Of a DNA stretch of 64,000 nt, positions 24,226 through 36,299 are shown piece by piece. The stretch is taken from NCBI GenBank assembly GCA_964006375.1, contig OZ023270.1, forward strand, positions 71,514,082-71,578,081. The letters run 5' to 3'. How positions within the stretch are numbered: position 1 is the first letter of the stretch; each line of letters opens with the position of its first letter. The DNA is from Tillus elongatus (Eukaryota; Arthropoda; Insecta; Coleoptera; Cleridae). The notes beneath the pieces are model-generated. The model was not told the DNA's origin. It was given only the letters and a program-made list of their open reading frames with translations, and made no database searches. Made by a program: the position numbers and the translations under genes.

Positions 24226-24745
24226 CTCTCAATTAAGAAAAATTAACGTTCTGTCAAACTAATGTCATTTTAATTCTACATAAAATTTAGAATCTTTGTA
24301 TGGAATGTAAATATAGAATGATATGAGCGTTGATAATCACTCGTAGATGGAAATTGTTAGATAAAAGAATAAATGGCAAAAAAATACGTAAATATAGTTT
24401 GATGCGTCAAAATTTGAATTATGTCTAATTAAACAAATTCAAGAAAACATATTATTGGATAAAAGCATAGCTAAATGATGTCTTTATATAGCCTACAAGT
24501 CTAATTAGACTAATTTTTTGGCGTATTTTACAAATTACTCCAATAACATATAGTATAGACAAAATGCATACACAATTTATTAAATCTCATTTTCTAAGGG
24601 GTGGTAATGTCCGTCACCTTATAAAGCAATCTACTTTTCCAACATTATGTGTGTGTGTGTGTGTGTGTGTGAAGAGTGGTCTGGCCGCGAGCTTGTAGTC
24701 TCATTGGCCACAGACTTTTTCAGTTACTTTGAATTTCCAATTCTT
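24226..24745. other. ct intron with (GT)n
   Basis: Unique sequence apart from a (GT)n tract at about 24648-24671, followed by a GTCTGGCCGCGAGC...TGGCCACAGAC imperfect palindrome near 24680-24716. Confidence 0.5.
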
Positions 24746-24749
24746 TCCA

Positions 24750-25927
24750 ACATTAGTTAAATAAGTATTGAAGTCATTATTTAACTACAAGTTATTAGCA
24801 TTTAAAAATCTACACAATCCCAGTCAAGAAAACCGTCAAGCATTTAACGACGCAAGTAACCGCTATGTCCGCATTCTTTCTGAGGCAAAAAACTCGTTTA
24901 ATAACCACATCAAAAACAAAGTCCTCTTAAGCTTCAAGGGCAGCAAACCCTTCTGGACTCTTGCTAAATATATTGGGAATAATATCTGCAAGAGCACGTT
25001 CCCACCTCTTGTCTCAGGGGATGAAATTGTTTCTACTGTCCTGGGCAAGGCTGAGCTTTTTGCTTCGTTGTTCGCCGGCAATTCTACTCTCAACCCACCT
25101 CCAAATGTTCAACCACCAACAGTCCCCAATGTCGCACATAAAATGACGGATATCATTTTCAAAACAAAAAAGGTACGAAAGATGCTCCCTTCTCTTAATA
25201 CCAGGAAAGCCTCTGGCCTTGATGAGATCCCAGCAATTGTTCTCAAAAATGCGCACCAGAACTTGCTCCTGTCTTGACTCGTCTGTTTCAGATATCTTAC
25301 AATAAAGGCATATTCCCTAGTAACTGGGAAACTACTCGAGTACAACCTATCCCCAAGTAAGGATCCAAAGCGCTTCCTAGCAACTACAGGCCTATTTCTC
25401 TCCTTTTAGTCGTCTCTAAAGTGATGGAAAAGTATATAAATACCGAATTACTTAAATTTCTTGAAAAACACAGTCTAATACACGACAGGCAGTATGGATT
25501 CCGTCAGCGCAGATCGACTGCCGACCTCCTTTCCTTTGTCACCCATTCTTGGAACAAGTCTATGGAACTACACGGTGAATCCCGGATTGTCGCTCTAGAC
25601 ATATCCAAAGCATTCGACCAGGTCTGGCACGCAGCGCTGCTTAATAAACTTCCGGCCTATGGCCTACCACCAAAACGTTGTACCTGGACAGCAAATTTCC
25701 TCTCCAACAGGAGCATTTCTGTTGTTGTGGATGGCCATTCCTCTAAACTGTATCTAATTAATGCAGGAGTTCCTCAAGGTTCAGCGTTAGCCCCTACTTT
25801 GTTTCTTCTCCACATCAATGACCTCTCTACCACATCCAACCCAGTTCACAGTTACGCGGACGACAGCACCCTCCACTCAAATATACAATATTCTAAGCCT
25901 GTCTCTTTAGCCTAATTAGATGAGGAT

Positions 25928-26008
<81 letters not shown>

Positions 26009-26800
26009 ACTCAGGAAGTAGAAATCTTGTACAATTCAACCCCACCAAATCTCAGTCTTGCTTTCTTTCTCATAAGAAATACACCAGCCCTAGACCCATC
26101 ACAATGAACAACCAAGTTATTCAAAGTAATGAGTCCTTTTCTCTTGTTGGCATTTCTGTGGATGGAAATCTTAATTGGCACCAACATGTCACATCAATTG
26201 CAGAAGCGGCTGCCAAGAAATTAGGTTTGCTCTTCCGGGCTCGCAAATACCTTTCTCCAGCTAATCTCTATACCTTATATACTTCACAAATAAGGCCAAA
26301 CCTCGAATACTGCTCCCACATCTGGGGTGCTGCTACCACTTCTACACTCGCTATCCTGGACTCCATTCAAAAGAGAGCTATACGTATCATCGGTGACCCT
26401 ACCCTCACCCAAAGGCTGCCATCCCTTGCCCACCGACGTGCCGTTGGTAAACTCTCTCTCTTTTATAGATATCTGCACGGGCACTGCTCAGAGGATCTTT
26501 CCTCCATAGTTCCCCCGTCTGCTGCTCCCAACAGATCTACCAGGGGAACAGAGCGAATGCACCCTTTTACTGTCCAGGTCACCAGACATAGAACATCTTG
26601 TTATGCCCGCTCTTTTGTCCCGAAGACTTCCAAGTTGTGGAATTCCTTGCCAGCACATGTTTTTCCTTCTCCTCCGAACCTTCAAGTCCAAGTTGCCTCC
26701 TTCCTCTTTGTCGACACCCACGGTACGATAGAATTTAGGCTGTAAGCCGTCGTGGTGTGTTGTTGAAATAAAACAACCCTTGTACAGTTATTTCAAAAAT
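24750..26800 (+). pseudogene. Non-LTR retrotransposon copy A (jockey/CR1-like RT), 5'-truncated
   Basis: About 2 kb of ORF2 from the linker before the reverse transcriptase to the 3' end. Motifs: FWTLAKYIGNN; RKMLPSLNTRKASGLDEIPA; then after a frameshift near 25270 and a stop after IPK (25358) NYRPISLL, YGFRQRRSTADLLSF, VALDISKAFDQVWHAALL, GVPQGSALAPTLFLLHINDL and SYADDSTLHSN, the YADD catalytic box. The C-terminus has ISQIRPNLEYCSHIWGA and RRAVGKLSLFYRYLHG-like blocks. An AT tract replaces about 50 bp of ORF at 25931-26005. The 3' end GTGTGTTGTTGAAATAAAAC is shared with copies B and C. Reverse transcriptases of this group copy their own RNA at a nick made by the element's endonuclease; this copy is dead. 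Confidence 0.88.
25931..26005. repeat. (AT)n tract inside LINE copy A
   Basis: 75 bp of AT sit where copies B and C have coding sequence (CAGACTCATGGAGGGTTCTA onward). It therefore replaces rather than merely inserts into the LINE. Confidence 0.9.
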
Positions 26801-26809
26801 ATACAAAAT

Positions 26810-27740
26810 TAAAAAAAAAATCTTAAGACTTATAACAAACACCAACGAAAAGTTCTGAATAAAATGAAACAAATGAAAAATAGCAGTAGCAGCCGCATCT
26901 ATTATTAACTAGACTTGCGCATAAATTAACATTATTAATTTTGAAGATTTCCACCGTTATTTTCCTGTTGAGGGAAACAACACAAAATAACAAGCTCACA
27001 CAAGAATAGACAGGTATTTAAACTTTTTGATGCGCCGAAATTAACCTTGTATCTGCATTAGATCACACATTAAAGCTATGAGAAAACTATAATTAGCTTT
27101 ATTGTGGCATTAAGTTGAAGCCAAGAAAAAAGATACATAACATTTAACTGTATATTAATACAGTTAATAATTCGTATCAAACCTTACATATAATAATATT
27201 TAAAAAAAAGAGAAAGAAAATTGAAACATCATCGAGAAGAACAGAGACGGATGATTCCTCACATGTTATTAAACTGTGAGTTCTCGAATGAGCAAGTGAA
27301 GAAGAACTGAAGTGTAATTAAACATTCAAATTGCCAGTGGATTATCATGAAATAATTTCAAAGATCAGAGCATAAGATTCGATAAAATCTTATTGTTTGA
27401 AGACAAGGTGAAATTCCCAAAAAATATAATATTACCATAATTCAACTTGTAATTATATATTGTTCTGAATTAAGTGTATTTTTAATTAGTCAGTAACTAT
27501 AAATTATAGTCGTTCAACTGTAAAAAGAGGAAGTCGTTCATCAGCCACCATCACTGATCATTGCCGCAGATAGAGAGGATAATATACGCTCGGTTTTTTA
27601 GTTTTTCTATAGACAAGTACTTTTGCTATTCTACTTACTTAATTCTAAATTTTAAAGCGTTGAAAATGGGTATTTTGATTCATTTCTTTGTTAGGGAAAA
27701 ATTACTACTAGCACCCACGGGCTTTATGATTTTAAATAGA
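26810..27740. other. ct intron, nothing recognised
   Basis: AT-rich; no gene or repeat identified. Confidence 0.4.
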
Positions 27741-27744
27741 CATG

Positions 27745-29005
27745 AACCTGACAGACAGTATGGATTCCGTCAGCGCAGATCAACTGCCGACCTCCTTTCC
27801 TTTGTCACCCATTCTTGGAACAAGTGCATGGAACTGCACGATGAATCCCAAATTGACGCTCTAGACATATCCAAAGCATTCGACCAGGTCTGGCACGCAG
27901 CGCTGCTTAATAAACTACCGCCCTATGGCCTACCACCAAAACTCTGTACCTGGACAGCAAGTCAGCAAGTCTTCAACCGGAGTATTTCTGTTTGTCGTGG
28001 ATGGCCATTCCTCTAAACTGTATCCAATTAATGCAGGAGTTCCTTTAGCCTCTACTTTGTTTCTTCTCCACATCAATGAGCTCCTCTCTAGCACATCCAA
28101 CCCAGTTCACAGTTACGCGGACGACAGCACCATCCACTCAAATATACAATATTCTAAGCCTGTCTCTTTAGCCCAATTAGATGAGGATCGCAGACTCATG
28201 GAGGGTTCTATCTCCGTGGATCTCCAAAAAATATTAGACTGGGGAAGTAGAAATCTTGTACAATTCAACCCCACCAAATCACAGTCTTGCTTTCTTTCTC
28301 ATAAGAGATACACCAGCCCTAGACCCATCACAATAAACAACCAAGTTATTCAAAGTAATGAGTCCTTTTCACTTGTTGGCATTTCTGTGGATCGAAATCT
28401 CAATTGGCACCAGCATGTCACATTAATTGCAGAAGCTGCTGCTAATAAATTAGGTTTCCTCTTCCGGGCTCGCAAATACTTTTCACCAGCTAATCTCTAT
28501 ACCTTATATATTTCACAAATAAGACCAAACCTCGAATACTGCTCCCACATCTGGGGTGCTGCTACCGCTTCTACACTCGCTATCCTGGACTCCATTCATC
28601 GGTGACCCTACCCTCACCCAAAGGCTGCCATCCCTTGCTCACCGACGTGCCGTTGGTGACCTCTCTCTCTCTCTCTTTTATAGATATCTGCACGGGCAAT
28701 GCTCAGAGGAGCTTTCTTCCATAGTTCCTCCACCTGCTGCCCCCAACAGACCTAGCAGGGGAACAGAGCGAATGCACCCTTTTACTGTTCAGGTCACCAG
28801 AAATAGAACATCTTGTTATGCCCGCTCTTTTGTCCCGAGTTGTGGAATTGCCGGCACATGTTTTTCCTTTTCCCCCGAACCTCCAAACCTTCAAGTCCAG
28901 AATTAACAAGTTGCCTCTTTCCACCTTGTCGACACCCACGGTACAATAATATTTAGGCTGTAAGCTCTCGTGGTGTGTTGTTGAAATAAAAATAAAAAAA
29001 TGCCG
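27745..29005 (+). pseudogene. Non-LTR retrotransposon copy B, 5'-truncated
   Basis: Starts at DRQYGFRQRRSTADLLSF and runs to the shared 3' end GTGTGTTGTTGAAATAAAAA. A small deletion and frameshift around 27960-27990 (TASQQVFNRSI instead of TANFLSNRSI) splits the RT. PQGSA is lost (GVPLASTLFLLHIN), the SYADD box remains at about 28110, and a 25-bp deletion near 28598 breaks the C-terminal frame. Closely related to copies A and C. Confidence 0.88.
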
Positions 29006-29009
29006 TATC

Positions 29010-29695
29010 ATGCCTAATATAACTTGCAACAGTTAAAATACAGGTCTTCTGAGAACCAAGGCACAATAGTAGACTGAAGACGCGATCCCAGTAGACTGGA
29101 GAAAGCCTAATATTATTTTGTATCGAAATGGTTCAACAGATCCAAAGTGTTTATTGGTAAAACAATAATTTGGCAAAGCTTACAAGTTTTTTGTTTCACA
29201 CATAACTTAAATTTAATTCAATATTTTGACAATTAAATTGAAAAAATCATAAGTTAATGAAATCATGAATTACATACGTAGTCATTATAACAATTTGATT
29301 ACACACCTCTTAACTCACAGAACAAAGCCCTTAACTGAGGCTCCAGTAAACCAAAAGACTTATTTTTTGGTAACCGATATTTGTCGACTCCTCAACATAT
29401 GCATCTCGTCATTTTTTAATGGTTCCTATTTCTTGCCACCAATTGCATCCAAGCCTCGTCTTGACATCTTCCAACCATCTCTTCTGTGAACAACCGACAA
29501 TACTTTTATGTATCACATGCGTTTACTCAGAGATTTATCTCGTCCTTCTTTCCCAATCCTGTCTAACTAACTTTGTATCTGGCCTACTGGACTCTATTTT
29601 GAAATAGACCCTCTTTCGATCACAGCTACTACTTTTTCTTGCACTTATTTCATTCGTCTTTACGCAATCTGTGATGCTTATACCTAACATTTATT
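29010..29695. other. ct intron, nothing recognised
   Basis: No gene or repeat recognised. Confidence 0.4.
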
Positions 29696-29724
29696 GTCTA
29701 ATAGATTTTTTAGTCGTTTGATGT

Positions 29725-30025
29725 GTGTTCGCAACGTCGGTGATCCAGTGACAGGATCTTGGGTCTCCGAAGCTAAAGCTTATGGGTTCGATTCTCAGTA
29801 GAGCAGTTATATTATTTTTCAGCAAGTGGAATGTCTGTACGCCCATGATTTCAGAGGGGGTTGTAAAACTGTCGCTATTGTGTACCATGAAATGTTGGAC
29901 ACCCTATATACCCCTTCCTCATGTATAAAGAGAAGTGTTTGGCAAAATTTCCAAGATAGTGAGTGAAACTGTTCCGTGTGGCTGTTGATTGGCTATAGTC
30001 GCGGAAATAGACCAAACAAAATACA
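29725..30025 (+). mobile_element. Diverged SINE with a different head and family A tail
   Basis: Head ACGTCGGTGATCCAGTGACA, B-box GTTCGATTC at 29786-29794. The 3' part (TTTCCAAGATAGTGAGTGAAA, then GGCTATAGTCGCGGAAATAG, then ACCAAACAAAATAC) matches the tail of the family A SINEs, while the head is clearly different from their CCTCGGTGGTTCAGAGG. A second, older SINE lineage sharing the same 3' end is the simplest reading. Confidence 0.65.
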
Positions 30026-30224
30026 GTGCTATAAAAGACACTGTCTCCGTGCCATAGGTTAGCACCTAGAGTGCGCCATCTGTTAAAGACTCTTTGGCTA
30101 AGCTTTATTAGGACTTTCCGATTTGCTGTAACCCTTCTTAATTATCTGGTGAGTTATTTGGATTTGTAATCAGTTTTGAGGTATCATTTTTTTGTAAATG
30201 TTTAAAAAAAATCTCTAATGGTGA

Positions 30225-30470
30225 TATCCCGACTTTTCAATTTTGAAAAAATTTCTTCAAATGTACACGAACTAGGCGTTATCACATCGATAACTCAAAA
30301 AATAATGGGCTGATTTTCATAAAATTTCCTGAGTACCTTCTTCTTGCAAGTAGTTTGGATAAGTTCGTTAGCCAGGAAAATCGACTAAGGTTTTCCCGGA
30401 AGATTTTGTTTTCTTTCGGAAAAAATATATCTTCGGAAATAACAAAGTAAGGGCAACCAAATGTAGTACG
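30225..30470 (-). repeat. Dispersed repeat fragment (family of 14622 and 43854)
   Basis: Reverse complement of the 44030-44290 region: AATCGACTAAGGTTTTCCCG, CGATAACTCAAAAAATAATG and TCTTCAAATGTACACGAACTAGG all have counterparts. It lacks the AT tract. Another piece lies at 30795-30900 (GAGCGCAAACTAGGCCCCCTAGAATCC-like). Confidence 0.6.
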
Positions 30471-30479
30471 CGTATTTGC

Positions 30480-31100
30480 ATTATAAAGAGTGAACCATGT
30501 ACCAAAATTTAGGGCATTTAAATAAAAAATTTGGGGTTTTCTTCAAAAGGTCAAATTCGCGATTTGAAACGTCAAAATTGGCAACATTTAGGCAAAGAAT
30601 CTGAAACAAATACGGATTATATAAAGAAAATGTCGCAAGAAGAGTGTTCTGCAAACCCTTAAGTTTCAGCTTCAACCGTCATTGTCCTTCATTTTACTGA
30701 TATGTTTCCAGAAAATTCATTTGAAATAGACCCTTTCTCTGATGCTTTGTCGGTAGTTATAGTTAAGTTTATGGTTTAACGGTCTATAATTTTTAGCTAA
30801 TTTTCGCAAAATAAATTCGTTAATGAGCGCAAACTAGGCCCCCTAGAATCCATATCCGGGTTTACATTCAGTTTTTATCTGTTTACATGTATATACAGGT
30901 GACCCATTTCTACGGTAAAGTTCAATATAAAAATTATTATACAAGATACGAGAAAAACTTGTATACGTTAATTATAGGGTGTCTTGAGCTGCATCCTATA
31001 AACTTATTTTGACAATCACAGGGTGGCCCATAAGTCGTTGGTGATACCTACAACATTTTTATAGAACACCCTTATTTTATTGCATTTTTGCATTTTTGTA
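30480..31100. other. ct intron with dispersed-repeat pieces
   Basis: Only the fragment at 30795-30900 is assignable; the rest is unrecognised. Confidence 0.4.
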
Positions 31101-31104
31101 AGAA

Positions 31105-31295
31105 AAAAATCAAGACGCAATAAGTGCGTTTTGGTAGCAAATTTTCATTAAATGCTTCAAATTTCAATAACTCAATTTGTTATTAACCTAGGGCTTGTTG
31201 GCTAGGAAACTGCTTGTATTAGAGAGACATGTTTGCTATACATTTTTATGAAAATTCACTTCGATAACGCACTTTCTGCGTCCTGATTTTTTTTC
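31105..31295. mobile_element. Complete small TIR element (MITE-like)
   Basis: About 190 bp with ~40-bp imperfect terminal inverted repeats: AAGACGCAATAAGTGCGTTTTGG then GTAGCAAATTTTCATTAAA on the left, and TTTTTATGAAAATTCACTTCG then ATAACGCACTTTCTGCGTCCTG on the right. The only copy in the window with both ends close together; isolated ends occur at seven or more other sites. Confidence 0.7.
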
Positions 31296-31299
31296 TAGC

Positions 31300-32150
31300 T
31301 TTACACGTTTACCTTGTTATACATATTCTTCGGCTCCAACCTGCTTGCTGGTCTCTGTTTCAGTGATATTATTTTAGTTTTTTAAATGGTCATTGTGGAT
31401 CAACTTTCTTTGATATGAATTTTGGTTCATTGATAATGTCTTATCTCATTAAGACAATTGGTTGTTTGGAGGCATCTTTCCAGTGATCGTGATTCATCTT
31501 TGTACGAGTATTTTGTGCCAAAAACACATCATGATATGTCAGGTCAAAATAACAACCAAACAAAAGATCTCAGCTGATGAGGAATTATTAAAAAATTCAA
31601 TGAAAAATAAGGCGAGGGTAACAGGTTTTCTAATTCTTAATAGTTGTAAATGTGATCTTGATTGTAAAGAGCCATCAAATAATTGACGTTATACTTAGCG
31701 ATTTTTACAATTAAATTACACACCTTCTTAGACTCAACGTATAATAGATTTTGTGTGAAGGGGTTACAATAAATATAAAATATCGACGGACCTAAAAATA
31801 TTAGGAAACATATTTTTTTAAATTTATTATGGTTAGCAACTTCAAAATCCTACACTGATTACAACTGACCTGACATTTTGACTATCGGCAGTTTGGCTAG
31901 GTTTACTTGCAGTTTAAAATTAGATAACTTTATCAAACTTACAAAAAATGACAGTGTTGTTATGTTGCATAGATAACAAAGTCAGTTCTACTCGTTAATC
32001 AAAATTAATTAAAGATATCCCGGGAACCACCTAGTGTGTTTACCTTGATTCTTCTCCTTTTTGGTTTTCCTTTGTTTTGCTTTAGTAGCATATTCCCGGT
32101 GGCTTTGTTCGTTGCAGCCCTCTTAAAATAAAACGCAGTTTCCTTTCCAG
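31300..32150. other. ct intron end
   Basis: No repeat recognised; unique sequence up to the acceptor at 32150. Confidence 0.5.
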
Positions 32151-33020
32151 GTACAGCTACCACCACCACCACAATCACAAATCAACCATCAGAACCATCC
32201 CCTAGTCATTCCGTATCGCCTCCAAGCCTCCTTCCCGCTCCATTCCAAAACGTTGAAACATTCGGTACTATCTTAGGTGAAGAGATAGTCGCCAGCTGGC
32301 GTCGTAGCTTAGACACTGTCTCCTGTAACAACCGTCTAAATCCTGTCTCACCATCCGCAGAGGTCCCATCAAAGGCCGTCACACCAGTCGCAGCCGATTC
32401 TACGGAGAAGAGCACGGCATCCACACCACAACCACCAGAGCAAATCCATCAACAGCAACCATCACCCATCGAACCGACAATTAACGGTAACCCCAAAAGT
32501 CCAGAAGACAATAACAATCACCATGTCAGTAACAACAACATTCCCATGACCGCTACTATGTGCGCGGTCAATAACTTCCTTAGAACAGAGGATGCCCTCA
32601 AGAGTCCGTACCGATTCGAAGAGCACAGATCTCCGTTTCGTTTTGCAGAAGATTTGGGTATGGCGCCGGGTTCTATGGTTGGCAGACTTGGTGAGAGCCT
32701 CATCCCCAAGGGTGATCCGATGGAAGCTAAGCTCCAGGAGATGCTGAGGTACAACATGGACAAATACGCTTCGCAGAATCTTGATACTCTTCATATATCG
32801 AGGAGAGTGAGAGAACTGCTGTCTATACATAATATAGGTCAAAGGTTGTTCGCCAAATACATCCTCGGTCTTTCACAAGGAACGGTTTCTGAACTGTTGT
32901 CGAAACCGAAGCCCTGGGATAAGCTGACGGAGAAGGGAAGAGATAGTTATAGGAAGATGCATGGGTGGGCATGCGACGACAACGCCATCATGTTGCTGAA
33001 AAGTCTCATACCAAAGAAAG
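32151..33020 (+). CDS. ct: Homeobox protein cut, exon with first CUT domain
   Basis: 870-nt exon. Acceptor TTTCCAG ends at 32150; donor AAAG/GTGAGT at 33020/33021. The first ~130 codons are low-complexity (Thr runs, Pro/Ser/Asn/Gln-rich), with a conserved island TFGTILGEEIVASWRRSLD near 32258-32315. From about 32546 the protein is highly conserved: NNFLRTEDALKSPYRF, then SMVGRLGESLIPKGDPMEAKL, then the first CUT domain at roughly 32754-32996, including LDTLHISRRVRELL, NIGQRLFAKYILGLSQGTVS and KPWDKLTEKGRDSYRKM. CUT repeats are POU-specific-like helical DNA-binding domains; insect Cut has three plus a homeodomain, so those must lie right of the window. The exon ends in phase 1 right after the LIPKK motif, a conserved position. 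No frameshift or stop is present, so this is functional coding sequence. The ATG at 32546 is internal, not the start. Confidence 0.95.
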
Positions 33021-34170
33021 GTGAGTGTTGTTTTTGTTTTATAAAACATTTCTTTAAGAATTGATATGCTGCAAGTTGGATAGTTGTCGCCAAACTGTAT
33101 GATGCTTAAACAGAATGCAATTATTACATTTAAATGATAAAAATGTGTAATTAAAGGGCACAGCTACAATGCGCTTCAATGAAGCAAATACTTCTTCTGT
33201 TTTAAAAGTCTCGACTTTCTAATTTTATTCTTTGGTTTAATAACGGTAATTACAATCTGAATATATCCAAATTGCGCACAATTTTTATTAGAACAGTGAT
33301 TTTGTCAGCAAGAGTGGCTTCATCAGAGGGCATTTTATAACTTTATTTATAAAAATTCGCTGATAATTGTATCGTGAAAACTTGAGAGTTTCTGGTGTAC
33401 TTAGCAATGGTATACCACTGGTTACAATATTTGCCTTATGCATTTCTCAATTTTGTTGTGTGCATAAATTATTTGGGTAGTTATTACCATTTACTATTTG
33501 TCGATTTTTATTGCTGCCTTTATAACCATAAAACATTACGGGTTTTTATTAGCATTTTTTTATTGATCTTACTTGTATTCGCCGTATCTTTTTGTGTATT
33601 TTCTGGTGTGTTATTAACTGCTTTTATTCACCACAATGCCTCAAAGTGGTACCATGGTTACAAAATATTGACTTAAATTTGTGATATTTTTAACTTATTT
33701 GGCATACAAGTGACTATGGCAAGGAAATAGACACCCAAAAAAATCCTGCAGCACACCAATTTCTTCTCCTCGTTATTGCGACGCAGAATGGAGTAAACAT
33801 TGATATTTTTACCTCCCTCTTGTCCCAAAACAGCCACCTGTAGCTCTTATTTTTCGTTTTTTTTTGTTTTGAAAAATTTAACAACTATGTCATGTGAACA
33901 ATGTGATTCTATCAAATTTGAATTCCGAGGCATTCTTCCTAAAATGACAGACGATATTTCATGTGGTTACAACTGAAAAGCTTATAAATTCGCGAACTAT
34001 AAGATATAGGTCTGGGGGATGCTAATGTAGTTCTAACAAGTGGTTTGCTAAAATAAATAACATAGAGATATACATGGTGTTCCATTTGAAAAAATAATAA
34101 TTTCCTACGTTACAGAAGCCACAATTGGCGATATGTTTAAGGACAGTCTTAGAATACTTAATGATCTTAT
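33021..34170. other. ct intron, mostly unique
   Basis: A weak CTGATGA-type string lies on the minus strand near 33333-33327 (TCATCAG on +), but without the GAAA box. The open frame at 33395-33676 is hydrophobic and unrecognised. Confidence 0.4.
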
Positions 34171-34179
34171 TCAGGGTTT

Positions 34180-35090
34180 TTTAGTAGCCCTAGATGTGTT
34201 GCCACTGCGTGAAATTCAATTTTTTCTTTAAACTTGCCTCTGTGGTGGAAGATTTGTAGATTATTTAATGAGTCGTACATGCCTTTAGCTCCTCAGCGCT
34301 GTGAATCTAATTGGTCTTTTTTGCATAACGATATTTTCGAATAGGTGAACAAAATATGGTCTACTATACTTTGAATGCCTATTTTACCTATCTCCTGGAG
34401 TGTTAAAGTCACCCCTCCAAGATATTTGAGCCTCTTGGAGAACTGAGCTATGCAGTCGCATAGCAAATGTTCTGTTGTTTCTGCTGCTTGAGTGCTGTTG
34501 TCACTGTCCTCCTTACCTTTTTATTTTATAAGGTGATACCTTACTGGGAAGTGTCCTGTGAAAAGTTTTGTGATTATTCTCAAGTCGTTTAATTCAAGTA
34601 ACAGTTTAAACTTATCTGTTGACATGATGATGAACCTCCAGGATTACAGCATTTGGTTCATTTTCCAAATATCAAGTTAATTTCTTACATGGCTTTTTGT
34701 AAATCCACAATGGGGCTCTGGATCATAGAATGATGTTGTTGCTGCCCGTCTTGTAAGGCTATCTGCTTGCTAATTTCCTTCAATGCCTTGATGTCCTGGT
34801 ACCTACGGCAACGTTACTTTGTTGTCCGTAGCGAGTTGCACAGTCCCAGGTCTGTTTAGACTCGACTTTGAAACATCTAAAACTCTTTAGTACTGCCTGT
34901 CGTCTGAGAGGATGTAGATCTCTTTATTTCTGAGTCTTATTTGTATACACTCCTGTGCACACAGATATATAGCAAGCATTTCTGCTTTGAAAATAGTTTT
35001 TCCTATGGACCTAGAAGTCTTACAAAGAGTGTTTGCATTCTCTGGAGAAACAAATAATAAGTGTGATAACTTTAAAACGGCTGGCGCCAC
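34180..35090 (-). pseudogene. LINE remnant with RNase H (I/LOA/R1-like)
   Basis: Minus strand: KTIFKAEMLAIYLCAQECIQ, then IRLRNKEIYILSDDRQ (35010-34890), the RNase H block with catalytic Asp in SDD. Further on, AACGACTTGAGAATAATCAC near 34590, a CTATGCGACTGCATAGCTCAG-like Cys knuckle near 34460, and GGAGGGGTGACTTTAACACT near 34415. These align nucleotide for nucleotide with 46296-46500 of the + strand remnant, so both come from one LINE family. RNase H removes the RNA strand during retrotransposition. Broken by many stops. Confidence 0.75.
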
Positions 35091-35099
35091 ATGAGCGAC

Positions 35100-35618
35100 A
35101 TTTGATAATTTTTTTCGAAAATATAATCGAAATATCTAAAAATATAATGCTGGGGTTGCTTTTCAAAATAGAAAAGTTGCTTCTACTTTGACCGGAAGTC
35201 ATGTGTTGACAATATTAATATAATAATAAGATAAACGAATGTATCGAACTATATAGTCAACAAATTTTGATGGCAATATAACGGTCAGCCGTATATTAGC
35301 TTTTATGTACGAGTTGCGCTTATCAGGGTGTATGCGTAATAAGACGTTGGTGCAGTTAGAATTTGTTGTCAAAAAACCTTCCAGGTCATTCCGCAGGTAA
35401 AGTTCGCTGGTCAGTTTGACAAGTGAAAATTGAATATCTTATATTGTTTTGTCCATTTTTGTACATTCACCTCACCGAAGTAAGGCTTTGGCTAGGTCGT
35501 ATCAAGTCACATCAGGTAAGCTCTTTTTTCTTGTCGTCTTGTTGCGATTTTATGCGCTTCCCTCTAGTCTATTACCCACATTTGCTATTTCCAAATTTTA
35601 TTTAGAGATCACTTGAAC
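35100..35618. other. ct intron, nothing recognised
   Basis: No gene or repeat identified. Confidence 0.4.
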
Positions 35619-35620
35619 AG

Positions 35621-35796
35621 CCCTTATTTTACTAAGATTGGAACCTATGATAAGTATTGATAAATACACTTGGAGAACCCAAATCACCACAACACATATA
35701 AGCTGGTGATGGTTTCACTGACAAAGTTAGCGTCATCAAGGGATGCAATTTTTTTCTCGTGATTTGGGTTAGCCAATTGTACTTAACCCTTATTTT
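35621..35796 (-). mobile_element. Hammerhead-like short retroposon with 10-bp TSD
   Basis: Insertion 35631-35786 between CCCTTATTTT at 35621-35630 and 35787-35796. Outer arms form an inverted repeat: AATACACTTGGAGAACCCAAATCACC on the left pairs with CGTGATTTGGGTTAGCCAATTGTACTT on the right, with mismatches. The centre, on the minus strand, reads TTGATGA (35739-35733), C, GCTAAC...GTCAGT, GAAAC: the family core with one change in the first base. The tail ATAGGTTCCAATC at the left end parallels AGGTTCCAGTG of the 54-kb copy. Confidence 0.65.
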
Positions 35797-35799
35797 TCG

Positions 35800-36295
35800 A
35801 TCTTTTTGGGCCCAAGCCATCTCTTATATTAGCGAATTTTCATTAAGAACGGTAACCAAACTAAATATATACCAGGCATAACACATACTACCCGAACCAA
35901 CAATCGTGAAATCTCGGCCGCAGTTATGGAAGATAACAGACGACATGAAATTAAAAATTTGCCAAGTAATTGTTATCTAACTGGGGGATTCAATCAATTG
36001 TTAAATATAATTGTAGCTTTACGAACGGCCTCAAATACAGTCTTAGCGCAGCATAGATATATTATGCTGTTGCATAATATAGTACGAATGTAAACAAAAT
36101 CTGGCCAAGTCTGTATAAAAATGATTCTAAAATAGTTTCTTTTATCTTTACACTTAAACATAAGACGTCATATAAGACCGAAACAGTCGTAGGATGTTTT
36201 AATGGTAATTGTACTAATTATTACGTATACTTTGAATATAATATCCCGGGAATGATGCCGATTTAATGTATCACGTAAACAAAACGTTTTTTGGC
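35800..36295. other. ct intron, nothing recognised
   Basis: No gene or repeat identified. Confidence 0.4.
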
Positions 36296-36299
36296 GCAT

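Noticed and set aside
33320..33345. Further hammerhead-like core on the minus strand
   Set aside because: CTGATGA is present but the following stem does not pair and GAAA is absent.
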